Counted from the stretch's first letter, positions 1-6,903 are shown. The stretch: DNA of 29,493 nucleotides from DASTPP01 sp035762175 (GCA_035762175.1 DASTPP010000415.1:1-29493); one strand, 5' to 3'. The notes: a model not told the origin generated them from the sequence alone. Made by a program: numbers and translations.

Positions 1-477
1 CTCGCCCTGCAGCTCGCCGCCGCCCTGGTCGGCCCGCTCGTAGACGCGGTTGATGGCGTCGACGACGGCCGAGCCGCCGGCGACGAAGGCCTCGACCGGC
101 TTGCCGAAGAGGGCGCGCACGTCGTCGACGGCGGCGACGTCAAAGGGGTCGGCGAGCACGACCCGCACCGACGCCTCGCCCTCGTCGAGCGCCAGCACCC
201 GGTGCTGCTTGGCGTACGAGATGGGCAGCCGGATCGCCACCGCCGTCGGCACCGCCTCGACGTCGATGCGCGGCAGGTAGGGCACGACCGCCTCGGCCGC
301 CAGCGCCTGCGCCACGGCCGCCTCGTCGGCGGCGTTGGTCGCGACGACCAGCTCGCGCAGGTCGACCACGCCGCCGCGCTCGCGCTGGGTCGCCACGAGC
401 GCGTCGAGCCGCTCGGGCGACAGCACGCCGTGCCGAATAAGGACCTCGCCGAGGTAGGGTTGGGCGCTCTGGCTCAT
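1..477 (-). CDS. gspE: Type II secretion ATPase GspE, N-terminal part (runs off the left edge)
   Basis: Only the first 159 codons are in the window. They encode the N-terminal domain of the type II secretion ATPase, which docks on GspL and powers pseudopilus assembly at the inner membrane. The start MSQSAQPYLGEVLIRHG and the following segment (roughly 5-150: 'LGEVLIRHGVLS', 'LPISYAKQHRVLAL', 'VVLADPFD') are the pattern of the GspE/PilB N-terminal (MshEN-like) domain. The Walker motifs lie beyond the edge. The ATG at 477 follows the gspD stop by 12 nt and is preceded by a G-run that can act as a ribosome binding site, so it is co-transcribed with gspD. The closely related PilB ATPases share this domain. 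The upstream secretin and its type favour GspE. Confidence 0.85.
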   Translation of the reverse strand, partial: MSQSAQPYLGEVLIRHGVLSPERLDALVATQRERGGVVDLRELVVATNAADEAAVAQALAAEAVVPYLPRIDVEAVPTAVAIRLPISYAKQHRVLALDEGEASVRVVLADPFDVAAVDDVRALFGKPVEAFVAGGSAVVDAINRVYERADQGGGELQGE

Positions 478-489
478 GGCCCCCCCACT

Positions 490-3165
490 CTACTCTCTGC
501 GGGGCGAGGGCGCCCCCCGGCTGCCGGGCGTGAGCACCGTCGGCCCGGTGCGATTCGACGAATTGCCGCGCCCGCCCGCCGGTGCCGTCTCGCCGCCGCC
601 GCGCCGGCCGCCGCCCTCGGCGGGCGCCTGCACGGTCGTGCCCGCGCCGCCCGAGGGGCGCACGATGTCGGGCATCTCGATCGGCGTCGTCGGCTCGTGC
701 GTCTTGCGGTCGCGCGGCTTGGTCGCGTCGGACAGCCGCCGCCGCTCGTCGTTCGACAGGTTCGCCTGCCGGATGTCTTCGAGCAGCCCGTTCAGGCGCG
801 AGAAGTCTTTCGGCACCTCGTAGGGCCGCTGGTCAGCGAAGACGAAGTAGCGGTCGAGGAACTCTTGCCGCTCTTGCATCTTGCGCTCGAACACGGCCCT
901 CAGGTCTTGCTGATCGCGCACCACGTAGGGCGTCAAGATGAGCAAGAGGTTCGTCTTTTTCTTGATGCTCTCCGTCTTACGGAAGAGCACCCCCAGCACG
1001 GGGATGTCGCCGAGCAGCGGCACCTTCTGCACCGCCGTCGTGTACTTGTCGCTCACCAGGCCGCCGATGACCACCGTCTGCTGATCTTTGACGACCACGC
1101 TCGTGTTGGCCGTCCGCTTGTTGATCGACACCGCGCCGAGCGTGCCCGACGGCGCCGTGCCCTGCTCGGAGATCTCTTCTTGGAGCTCGAGCCGCACCTC
1201 GTTCGAGTCGTTTATGTGCGGCGTGACCTTGATCTTCGTGCCGACGTCGGTGCGCGGCGCCGCCCCGAAGCCGCCGAGGCCGCCGAGGCCGCCGAGGCCG
1301 CCGAGCGCCCCGAGCGCCCCGGCCTGGCCGCCGGCCGCCCCCGCGAGCGCCGCCAGGTTGCCAAAGCCGCCCGAGTTCGTCTGCAGCGGAATATTCTCCC
1401 CCACGTTGATCTCGGCCGGCGTGTTGTCGGTCGCGATGATGTGCGGCGTCGCCAGCACGTTGGCGGTCGAGTTCTTCGTCAGCGCGTTCAAGAGCACGCC
1501 GAAGGCCGGGATCGAAACGCCGGTGCCGAGCAGGTTGGTCGAGTTGGGGAGGACCGGGCCGCGCACGCCGAGGGCGAAGCCCTGCAATTGGTCGGGCGAG
1601 GGGACGCCGATGGTGGACAGCGGGTTCAGGCCGCCGTAAATCGCGGTGTCGCCGTTGCCCGCGATCTTCTCCAGCGCGCCGCCGTGGTAGCCGACGCTGA
1701 GCTGGTCGCTGTCGCTGATCGACACGTCCATGATGACCGCCTCGATGAACACCTGGCGGCGCGGCTGGTCGAGCTTGTCGATGACGTTGCGGATCTGCGC
1801 GTAGTCGCGCAGCGACGACGTGATGATGACGCTGTTGGTCGCCTTGTCGGCCGTGATGCGCACCGCGCCCTCGAAGATGCCGAGCGGCACTTGGCCGCCG
1901 ACGCCGCCGACGCCCGGGGTCGGCGTCGGCGTCGGGGGCGCGCCCGGCGGGTGGGGCGCCCCGGGCGCGCCGGGGATGGCGCCGCCGGCGCCGCCCAAGA
2001 TCTGGTTGAGCACGGGCGCGAGCTCGTCGGCCATCGCGTGCTGCAGCGGCAGCACGTGGATGTCGCCGTCGCCCGTCGTCGGCGGCACGTCGACGCGCTT
2101 GATGACTTCGAGCATGCGCAGGTACGCCCGCTCGCTCGCGACGATGACGAGCGCCTTGCTGCGGTCGTCGGGCACGATCTTGGTGACGCGCGCCTCGCCC
2201 GAGCCGCCCCCGCCCGAGCCCGACACCGCGGCCGGCTGGTTGCCGCCGCGGCCCCCGCCGGCCGGCGCGGGCGCGCCGCCGCCCGCCTTGATGTCGAACA
2301 GGTCGTTCAGCCGCGCCGCCAGCTCGCTCGGCGTCACGTAGTGCACCGGCTCGACCCAGATCTGCTCGCCCGACGAGCCGACGTCGATCTCTTCGACCAG
2401 CTGCAGCATGCGCCGGATGTTCGACCCGGTGTCGGTGATGATCAGCAGGTTGCCCCCGCCGTAGGGCACGATCTCGCCCTCTTTCGACTTGAACTTGGTC
2501 AGCACCTGCGAGACCTCGTCGGCCCCGACGTGCTGCAGGCGGTAGAGCCGCGTGACGAAGCGGTCTTCGGCCGGCACCGGCTGCGCCGTGCCGTAGACCG
2601 GCGTCGTCTCGGTCGAGACGCCCTGCGTCTCGATGATCTTCAAGAAGCGCCCGTGCGGCACGACCGTCAGGCCGTTCGTCTCGAGCGCGACCAGGAACGC
2701 GCGGTACGCCTCGGCCACCGTCACCGGCGTGGGCGAGTAGAGCGTGACCTTCAACGACTTCATCTTCGAGCCGTAGATGAAGCGCTTGCCCGTCAGCCCG
2801 CCGATCCAGTTGACGAGGTCGGGCAGGTCGGCCTCTTGCAGGCCGATCGTGACCCCGCCGTTCGGCGCGCGGAACTGCGCCGCAGCCTCGGTCGTCGTCG
2901 GCGCGCTCGTCGCGTCGCTCGTCGCGTCGCTCGTCGGCCGGAAGGGCGCCGCGGGCGGCGGCGGGGCGGCCGGCACCGCGGTCGGGAACGAGCCGGCCGC
3001 GCCGGGCGCCGCCACCGCGGGCGTCACCGGCGAGGCCGCGTTGGCGCTCGCGGCGCCGCGGGGCGCGCGCACCGTCGGCGAGCGGCCTTGCCCGTGGGCC
3101 AACGTCACCACGCCGGCCATCGAGGCCACGACGGCGCAGGAAGAAAGGGCAGAGATTCGTTTCAT
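490..3165 (-). CDS. gspD: Type II secretion secretin GspD
   Basis: An 891-residue outer-membrane secretin, the gated pore of the type II secretion system. Residues 1-26 form a Sec signal peptide ending near AHGQ, followed by an Ala/Pro-rich linker. An N0 domain lies at about 100-175 (starts GGVTIGLQEADLPDLVNWI) and N1-N3 ring domains at about 205-470, interrupted by Gly-rich inserts. The secretin beta domain follows, with the hallmark VPLLGDIPVLGVLFR and the closing LLLILTPYVVRD. The last ~70 residues are a low-complexity Pro/Gly/Arg tail. A run of LGG triplets sits within the secretin domain; longer than usual inserts are common in myxobacterial secretins. It lies 40 nt downstream of the 104-residue membrane protein gene and 12 nt upstream of gspE. 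No good Shine-Dalgarno is visible before the ATG. PilQ is the alternative, but AMIN domains are absent and gspE follows. Confidence 0.93.
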   Translation of the reverse strand: MKRISALSSCAVVASMAGVVTLAHGQGRSPTVRAPRGAASANAASPVTPAVAAPGAAGSFPTAVPAAPPPPAAPFRPTSDATSDATSAPTTTEAAAQFRAPNGGVTIGLQEADLPDLVNWIGGLTGKRFIYGSKMKSLKVTLYSPTPVTVAEAYRAFLVALETNGLTVVPHGRFLKIIETQGVSTETTPVYGTAQPVPAEDRFVTRLYRLQHVGADEVSQVLTKFKSKEGEIVPYGGGNLLIITDTGSNIRRMLQLVEEIDVGSSGEQIWVEPVHYVTPSELAARLNDLFDIKAGGGAPAPAGGGRGGNQPAAVSGSGGGGSGEARVTKIVPDDRSKALVIVASERAYLRMLEVIKRVDVPPTTGDGDIHVLPLQHAMADELAPVLNQILGGAGGAIPGAPGAPHPPGAPPTPTPTPGVGGVGGQVPLGIFEGAVRITADKATNSVIITSSLRDYAQIRNVIDKLDQPRRQVFIEAVIMDVSISDSDQLSVGYHGGALEKIAGNGDTAIYGGLNPLSTIGVPSPDQLQGFALGVRGPVLPNSTNLLGTGVSIPAFGVLLNALTKNSTANVLATPHIIATDNTPAEINVGENIPLQTNSGGFGNLAALAGAAGGQAGALGALGGLGGLGGLGGFGAAPRTDVGTKIKVTPHINDSNEVRLELQEEISEQGTAPSGTLGAVSINKRTANTSVVVKDQQTVVIGGLVSDKYTTAVQKVPLLGDIPVLGVLFRKTESIKKKTNLLLILTPYVVRDQQDLRAVFERKMQERQEFLDRYFVFADQRPYEVPKDFSRLNGLLEDIRQANLSNDERRRLSDATKPRDRKTHEPTTPIEMPDIVRPSGGAGTTVQAPAEGGGRRGGGETAPAGGRGNSSNRTGPTVLTPGSRGAPSPRRE

Positions 3166-3205
3166 CGGGTCGGGGTCGAAGGGGGGTCGATAAGGTGCCG
3201 GTCGC

Positions 3206-3520
3206 TCAGCCGTTGCGTCGCTTGCCCTGGTTCTCTTCGCCCAGGCCCGGGGGCTTCTGGGGGCCCTCGCTCGAGCCGCCGGGCTTGGGCGCGCCGGTCG
3301 ACGGGGTCGCGGGCTTCGGCGCCTCGGCCCCCGCGGGCAGCACCGAGCCCACGGCGAGCACGGAGGCCAAACACACGCCCCCGACCCAGAGCGTCGACCC
3401 CTCGAGGCCGAGCGTCGGCAGGAAGCGCTGGCTCAGGTAGCCCGATCCGTCCCGGAAGACATACAAAGGCTCGTGGACAAGGATTGCCACCGAGAGCGAT
3501 CTCGTCAGGACGGCGTTCAT
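3206..3520 (-). CDS. 104-residue one-pass membrane protein, third gene of the peptide/di-iron cassette
   Basis: Not recognised as a known family. The ATG at 3520-3518 overlaps the stop of the di-iron gene (ATGA), so translation is probably coupled. The protein has an N-terminal stretch starting MNAVLTRSLSVAILVHEPLY and one clear hydrophobic segment at about residues 43-65 (STLWVGGVCLASVLAVGSVL). A charged, Pro/Gly/Ser/Lys-rich tail follows (repeated 'PKP' and 'PGG') with no further structure. It stops 40 nt before gspD, so it may be either the last gene of the peptide cassette or a small inner-membrane accessory of the type II secretion operon whose 5' end was joined to the cassette. Its orientation and coupling make it a likely membrane partner (immunity, export or anchoring), but this is inference. 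Confidence 0.6.
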   Translation of the reverse strand: MNAVLTRSLSVAILVHEPLYVFRDGSGYLSQRFLPTLGLEGSTLWVGGVCLASVLAVGSVLPAGAEAPKPATPSTGAPKPGGSSEGPQKPPGLGEENQGKRRNG

Positions 3521-4344
3521 GATCCCTCGAAGCGAGCTCCCCCCAGCTCCGTGCGCGTGAGGTCGCAAAACTGCTCGAACCGCTCGGCCATCCGATCCCG
3601 AACCGAGGAGGCGCGGCCCGCGGCGATCGCCTGCTCGAGGATCTGGGCCGTATAGGCGATGTGCCGCGTCTCGTCCCGCAGCAGCGTCGAGATCAGACCC
3701 CTCACTTTCTTGAGGTGCTCGGGCGGGCAGTGCTCGAGGACGGCCGGCCAGGGGAGGAGCTGGTGGACGCGGGTGCGGATCTCGCCGATGTTCATCTGCA
3801 CCATCTCGTCCAGGGTCACCTCGATGGGATCGGGAGGAGTCCTGCGATGCGGAGTCACACGAAGAGAATGGCGCGGAGAGATCTGCTGGAGCGCCTGCTC
3901 CACCTCTCCCTCGGCGCAGCCGGGAAAGGTCCACTGCAGGATTTTCACGTAGTATTGCGCGTGGTTCGATTCGTCGACCGCGTGCTGGTGGACGTTCCGG
4001 GCCACCAGCTCGGACGCCACCTCGCCAACCATCTTCCAGAGGACCTGCGCCCCCTCTCCCTCCTTCTTCGCGTTGATCACCAGCGAGCGAGCGAGCCACT
4101 CGGGCTCGCTCGCTCGCTCGCGAAAGAGTGCCCCATAGGACGGAGCCGCGAAGGGAGGAGCACGATCACCCACCACTTCCCGGAACACATCGGCGAACCT
4201 AGGAACCTCGACTCCAGAGCTGAATAGCGCGCTAAATATCTGCTCCGAAAGCTCTGCGGCGTCCTCTGGCGCTGCTGTCCATCCGATGGGGCAGTCCATT
4301 ACTTCTTCACCTGATCTTTGCAAGCCTGGAACGGGCAGTTTCAT
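3517..4344 (-). CDS. Ferritin-like di-iron protein, putative peptide-modifying oxidase/oxygenase
   Basis: A 275-residue protein with the ligand set of a four-helix-bundle di-iron enzyme. The set is a Glu in the KKEGEGAQ helix (E95 or E97), E125-x-x-H128 in DESNHAQYY, E188 in NIGEIRTRVHQ, and E225-x-x-H228 in DETRHIAYTA. Spacing is about 30 residues between first and second ligands in each half, as in AurF, ribonucleotide-reductase-like and other ferritin-like oxidases. Substrate is unknown. Its ATG (4344) overlaps the stop of the 32-residue peptide gene (ATGA), and its own stop overlaps the next start. A second possible start, Met16 (4299), has AGGTGAAG upstream, so the exact N-terminus is open. 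Immediate coupling to a tiny peptide suggests the peptide is its substrate or partner (inference). A 16-bp inverted repeat lies inside the gene (4082-4118). Confidence 0.75.
   Translation of the reverse strand: MKLPVPGLQRSGEEVMDCPIGWTAAPEDAAELSEQIFSALFSSGVEVPRFADVFREVVGDRAPPFAAPSYGALFRERASEPEWLARSLVINAKKEGEGAQVLWKMVGEVASELVARNVHQHAVDESNHAQYYVKILQWTFPGCAEGEVEQALQQISPRHSLRVTPHRRTPPDPIEVTLDEMVQMNIGEIRTRVHQLLPWPAVLEHCPPEHLKKVRGLISTLLRDETRHIAYTAQILEQAIAAGRASSVRDRMAERFEQFCDLTRTELGGARFEGS
4082..4118. repeat. 16-bp perfect inverted repeat with 5-nt loop inside the di-iron gene
   Basis: The arm AGCGAGCGAGCGAGCC (4082-4097) is followed by five bases and its exact reverse complement (4103-4118). In RNA it would form a very stable stem. 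It codes for the RERASEPEWLARS stretch of the di-iron protein. It is made of GCGA/GCTC units, so it may have arisen by short-repeat expansion. Confidence 0.8.
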
Positions 4345-4439
4345 GCCACGGAGTCGTTGCTCTTGATGGTGACCACGTCGTTGAGCGAGAGCTTCACGGG
4401 GGCGTTCTGGCTCTGCCGCGTCTGCTTGTGAAAGCTCAT
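4341..4439 (-). CDS. 32-residue peptide, candidate precursor of a modified or signalling peptide
   Basis: A very short gene supported by context rather than similarity. A strong Shine-Dalgarno AAGGAG (4447-4452) lies 7 nt before the ATG, a consensus sigma-54 promoter lies at 4517-4532, and the stop overlaps the ATG of the di-iron gene. The peptide opens MSFHKQTRQSQNAPV, continues KLSLNDVVTIKS (residues 16-27) and ends NDSVA. It has no Cys, Trp or Tyr, no double-Gly and no signal peptide. It has five Ser, two Thr, three Asn and two Asp. A polar N-terminal half and a beta-prone C-terminal half would fit a leader/core arrangement of a ribosomal peptide natural product. I know no named family it matches. 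It could also be a small regulatory peptide or leader peptide for coupling. Its role as substrate of the neighbouring di-iron protein is inference. Confidence 0.65.
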   Translation of the reverse strand: MSFHKQTRQSQNAPVKLSLNDVVTIKSNDSVA

Positions 4440-4446
4440 ATTGAAT

Positions 4447-4452
4447 CTCCTT
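4447..4452 (-). promoter_or_regulatory. Shine-Dalgarno of the 32-residue peptide gene
   Basis: AAGGAG on the minus strand, 7 nt from the ATG at 4439. It sits in a locally A/T-rich patch that stands out in this GC-rich window. It is the strongest ribosome binding site noticed here and decides the peptide start. Confidence 0.8.
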
Positions 4453-4477
4453 AAAAAAGTTCGATTTCTGCGCGCGA

Positions 4478-4494
4478 CGGGGATTTTTTCCCCG
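4478..4494 (-). promoter_or_regulatory. Small hairpin in the predicted 5' leader of the peptide operon
   Basis: CGGGGA (4478-4483) and TCCCCG (4489-4494) pair around an A/T loop, about 40 nt before the peptide ATG and inside the predicted sigma-54 transcript leader. It could stabilise the mRNA 5' end. The function is inferred only from position. Confidence 0.4.
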
Positions 4495-4516
4495 CGGTTA
4501 GGACGCTGAGCACCAA

Positions 4517-4532
4517 AGCAACCCGTGTGCCA
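4517..4532 (-). promoter_or_regulatory. Sigma-54 (-24/-12) promoter of the peptide/di-iron operon
   Basis: The minus strand reads TGGCAC, five bases (ACGGG), then TTGCT. This matches the RpoN consensus TGGCAC-N5-TTGCW with the invariant GG and GC at correct spacing. With the C of GC at -12, transcription would start near 4506, giving a leader of about 67 nt before the peptide ATG. Such promoters need an ATP-dependent enhancer-binding activator. The palindrome array at 4616-4694 is at the expected distance. Confidence 0.75.
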
Positions 4533-4615
4533 CGAGCTCTCCGGGGTGACGGACCTCGCGGACACCGTGATCTTCGATGAATGAGCGTGAAGCGAGGTCT
4601 GACCGCGCCAGCGCC

Positions 4616-4694
4616 GGCAATCGTTGCCACCCCGAGGCTGGCAAGAGTTGCCAGGATGGCAAACACTGCCGGCGGGCGGCGCTCAGTACTGAGC
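4616..4694. promoter_or_regulatory. Operator/enhancer array: three GGCAA-N3-TTGCC palindromes plus a 14-bp palindrome
   Basis: GGCAA-tcg-TTGCC (4616-4628) and GGCAA-gag-TTGCC (4640-4652) are perfect. GGCAA-aca-CTGCC (4658-4670) has one mismatch. GCTCAGTACTGAGC (4681-4694) is a perfect 14-bp palindrome. Their centres lie about 116, 140, 158 and 182 bp upstream of the predicted sigma-54 start, the range used by enhancer-binding activators. Centre-to-centre spacing is 24, 18 and about 24 bp. The activator is not encoded in this window. Confidence 0.6.
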
Positions 4695-4710
4695 ATTCGC
4701 CACATTTTGT

Positions 4711-4911
4711 GCTCACTTTCGAGCGCTTCGAGAACGCGCGCGCCTGCGCGAACTTCGTCGAGGCCTCTGCGGATGGTGATCGAGCCTAGAGGTCCGCCGG
4801 ATGATTTGCCGGTGTAACCGCCGAGGTCGTCGATCCAACGGGTTGCCTGCGCGATGGAGGGCATGGCATCGGGAACGGACACGTAGCTGAAGGATCCCCC
4901 CATTTCGTGGC
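4711..4911 (-). pseudogene. Remnant: C-terminal end of an IS4-type transposase
   Basis: The minus-strand frame through this stretch reads GGSFSYVSVPDAMPSIAQAT, then a segment containing LGGYTGKSSGGPLGSITI and RGLDEVRAGARVLEALE. The 'GGYTGKSSGGPPG.I.IxRGL..V' pattern is the usual C-terminal end of a group of IS4-family transposases. The catalytic part is absent and the frame has no plausible start, so it is a decayed fragment. Limits are approximate. Identification is from memory of the family motif. Confidence 0.5.
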
Positions 4912-4941
4912 GGAATTTTGGCGAATTTAGCGTGGATTTCG

Positions 4942-5213
4942 GTGCGCCAGGACAAGTCTGGGTGAGGAGGAAGCCATGTCGTCGCGGAACAGCAGAAACC
5001 TCACGAAGCGACCCAGCGGGTTGAAATCCCGCCCGGCCAAGGCACGAGCCGCCAGCCGGAAGCGAGTCTTGCGTGGTGCCCGGGCGACCGGGACTGCGAA
5101 GCGTAGACAGCGAGCACGCGGGCCGCGTGATGGAGCCCCGAAAGGAAGAGTGTCGTGGGAGCCGACGCCGTCGAAATCGCGGAAGGCAACATCGTCGGGG
5201 AAGCAGAAGCCCT
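4942..5213 (+). other. Possible 5' remnant of a group II intron, cut off by the IS3 element
   Basis: The stretch begins GTGCGCC, the typical first bases of bacterial group II introns. It continues as structured, non-protein-like sequence (for example GGGTTGAAATCCCGCC and GCGAGTCTTGCGTGGTGCC), resembling intron domain I leaders that precede the reverse transcriptase gene. No reverse transcriptase, domain V or 3' end follows, because the IS3 copy starts at about 5214. This is a tentative call. The alternative is unclassified intergenic DNA. Confidence 0.3.
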
Positions 5214-5287
5214 ACCTGCCAATGTGACGTGAGACAGCCACCCCCTGGAAATGTAGGAACGCAGGGCGGAGACTGGAGTCCCGCGTC

Positions 5288-5695
5288 ATGCCCAAGCCGT
5301 CGTCCGTCCCCCTCGCCCTCGTGAACGCTTCGCCCGCCGGGGCGAAGCCCAAGCGCCGCGCCTTCACGGCGGCCTACAAGGTGTCGATCGTCGAGCAAGC
5401 CGACCGGTGCACCGAGCCCGGCCAGCTCGAGGCGCTCTTGCGGCGCGAGGGGCTGTATTCGTCGCACCTGTCGAAGTGGCGCAAGCAGCTGCGCCTACGC
5501 GGCCGCGACGGGCTCGCGGCCACGCGCCCCGGGCGCAAACCGACGCGCGACCCGAAGGACGCGCGCATCGCCGAGCTCGAGGCCAAGGCCGCGCGCCTGG
5601 AGAAGAAGCTCGTGGTGGCCAACGAGTTGCTCGCCCTGCAAAAAAAAGTCTCGCAGCTTCTGGGGATCGCCTTGCCGGGCGACGAGACGCCGTGA
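5288..5695 (+). CDS. IS3-family transposase OrfA (copy 1)
   Basis: A 135-residue DNA-binding subunit of the IS transposase. Residues about 20-75 form the helix-turn-helix typical of the family (RRAFTAAYKVSIVEQAD, EGLYSSHLSKWRKQL). A leucine-rich coiled coil at about 90-125 (AELEAKAARLEKKLVVANE) serves oligomerisation. Near the 3' end an A8 run (5640-5647) precedes the stop. OrfB lies in the -1 frame and is open backwards over this site, so a -1 slip would give the OrfAB fusion that acts as transposase in IS3 elements. The stop TGA overlaps the OrfB ATG by one base. Confidence 0.92.
   Translation: MPKPSSVPLALVNASPAGAKPKRRAFTAAYKVSIVEQADRCTEPGQLEALLRREGLYSSHLSKWRKQLRLRGRDGLAATRPGRKPTRDPKDARIAELEAKAARLEKKLVVANELLALQKKVSQLLGIALPGDETP
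5640..5647 (+). promoter_or_regulatory. A8 slippery site for -1 programmed frameshifting (IS copy 1)
   Basis: Eight consecutive A in a GC-rich gene, inside the region where the orfA frame and the -1 orfB frame are both open. A8 is also conserved in copy 2 (23888-23895, as T8 on the plus strand). This position and frame relation are what IS3-family elements use to make OrfAB. Confidence 0.7.
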
Positions 5696-6903
5696 TGGAC
5701 GCGCTCGAACAGACGCCCGCGGTCGTGCCGGTGGCGGTCGCCTGCCGCGCGCTCGGCGCCAGTCGCGCCACGCTCTACCGGCGCACCGCGCCGCCCGCAC
5801 CGCCCCGGCCGCGCGGGCCGCGGCGCGCGCCCCGCCGACTCGGCGACGAGGAGCGGGCGCACGTGCTGTCGGTGCTCGACTCGCCCGCCTACGTCGACCA
5901 GCCGCCGGCCGAGGTCGACGGCGCGCTCTTGAGCGCGGGCACGTACCTGTGCTCGGTCCGGACGATGTACCGGGTGCTCGCCGCCGCGGGCGAGGCGCGC
6001 GAGCGCCGGGCGCAGCGCCGCCACCCACCGCGCGCGGTGCCGCGCCTGGTCGCCACGGCCCCCAACCAGGTCTTCACCTGGGACATCACCAAGTTGGCCG
6101 GCCCCTTCGCCGGCGTCTTCTATTACGCCTACGTGATGATTGATCTCTTCAGCCGCTACGTGGTGGGCTGGCTGCTGGCCGAGCGCGAGACGGCGGCGCT
6201 GGCCGAGCGGTTCGTCGCCGACACGATCGCCGCGCGCGGCGTCGACCCGACGGCGTTGACGATCCACCAAGACCGCGGGGCGCCCATGACGTCGGGGTCG
6301 ATGGCCCAGCTGTGCGCGACGCTCGGGGTGACGCAGAGTTTTTCGCGGCCGCGCGTCTCGGACGACAACCCGTTCAGCGAGGCGCAGTTCAAGACGCTGA
6401 AGTACCAGCCCGACTACCCCGGGCGCTTCGATTCGCCGCCCGAGGCGCGCGGCTACCTCGGGGCGTTCTTCGGCTGGCACAACGACGACCACCACCACGA
6501 GGGCTTGGCGCTCTTCACGCCCGCCGACGTCTACTTCGGGCGCGTGGCCGAGGTCGCGGCGCGGCGGCAGGCGGCGCTCGACGCGGCCTTCGCCGCGCAC
6601 CCCGAGCGCTTCGTGCGCGGCCGGCCCGTGGTGCCACTGCCGCCGCACGAGGTCGCCATCAACCCGCTCACTGGCCCGTCGAAGGCCGACGCGCCCTCGG
6701 CCCCGGCTATCCCGAGCTCGGAGCCTCCGCCGGAGGCATCCCTCCGCCCGTCGCCTGCGGCCTCGCCAGGCGACCGCGCGCAGCCGCCGTCCAGGGCGGC
6801 GAAGCCGGCGAGCGGAGCGAGCGAACCCTTGACGGCGGCGAGCACGGTCGCACGCTCCGGCCCCCGACGGGCCTCGCCCTCGCTCCCCGTCACCCCTCCC
6901 TAA
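5695..6903 (+). CDS. IS3-family transposase OrfB, DDE integrase (copy 1, catalytic residues intact)
   Basis: A 402-residue rve-type integrase. An N-terminal HTH-like region (ACRALGASRATLYRR) precedes the catalytic core. The triad is D130 (FTWDITK), D193 (IHQDRGAP) and E229 (DNPFSEAQFKTLK), with the 35-residue D-E spacing of IS3 elements. The core ends near residue 325 (EVAINPL). The remaining ~75 residues are a low-complexity Pro/Ser/Ala tail, which looks like read-through into the 3' non-coding end of the IS. The ATG overlaps the orfA stop; the main product is probably the frameshifted OrfAB. Confidence 0.92.
   Translation: MDALEQTPAVVPVAVACRALGASRATLYRRTAPPAPPRPRGPRRAPRRLGDEERAHVLSVLDSPAYVDQPPAEVDGALLSAGTYLCSVRTMYRVLAAAGEARERRAQRRHPPRAVPRLVATAPNQVFTWDITKLAGPFAGVFYYAYVMIDLFSRYVVGWLLAERETAALAERFVADTIAARGVDPTALTIHQDRGAPMTSGSMAQLCATLGVTQSFSRPRVSDDNPFSEAQFKTLKYQPDYPGRFDSPPEARGYLGAFFGWHNDDHHHEGLALFTPADVYFGRVAEVAARRQAALDAAFAAHPERFVRGRPVVPLPPHEVAINPLTGPSKADAPSAPAIPSSEPPPEASLRPSPAASPGDRAQPPSRAAKPASGASEPLTAASTVARSGPRRASPSLPVTPP

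Noticed and set aside
1264..1310. Short tandem repeat suggestive of a CRISPR or minisatellite
   Set aside because: It is the coding sequence of LGG triplets within gspD; there are no spacers.
202..3522. A 1,106-codon plus-strand open frame opposite gspD
   Set aside because: It is antisense to an unmistakable secretin and has Arg/Leu/Ala-rich nonsense composition, as expected opposite a GC-rich gene.
4386..4421. Resemblance of KLSLNDVV in the 32-residue peptide to the KLxLxKET leader motif of lanthipeptide-type precursors
   Set aside because: Only a few residues agree, the ET-x-x-L part is absent, and no lanthipeptide synthetase or transporter is nearby.
4451..5467. A single long minus-strand gene across the mobile-element debris
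   Set aside because: Only the IS4 transposase tail within it reads like protein; the rest crosses the IS3 left end and orfA in antisense.
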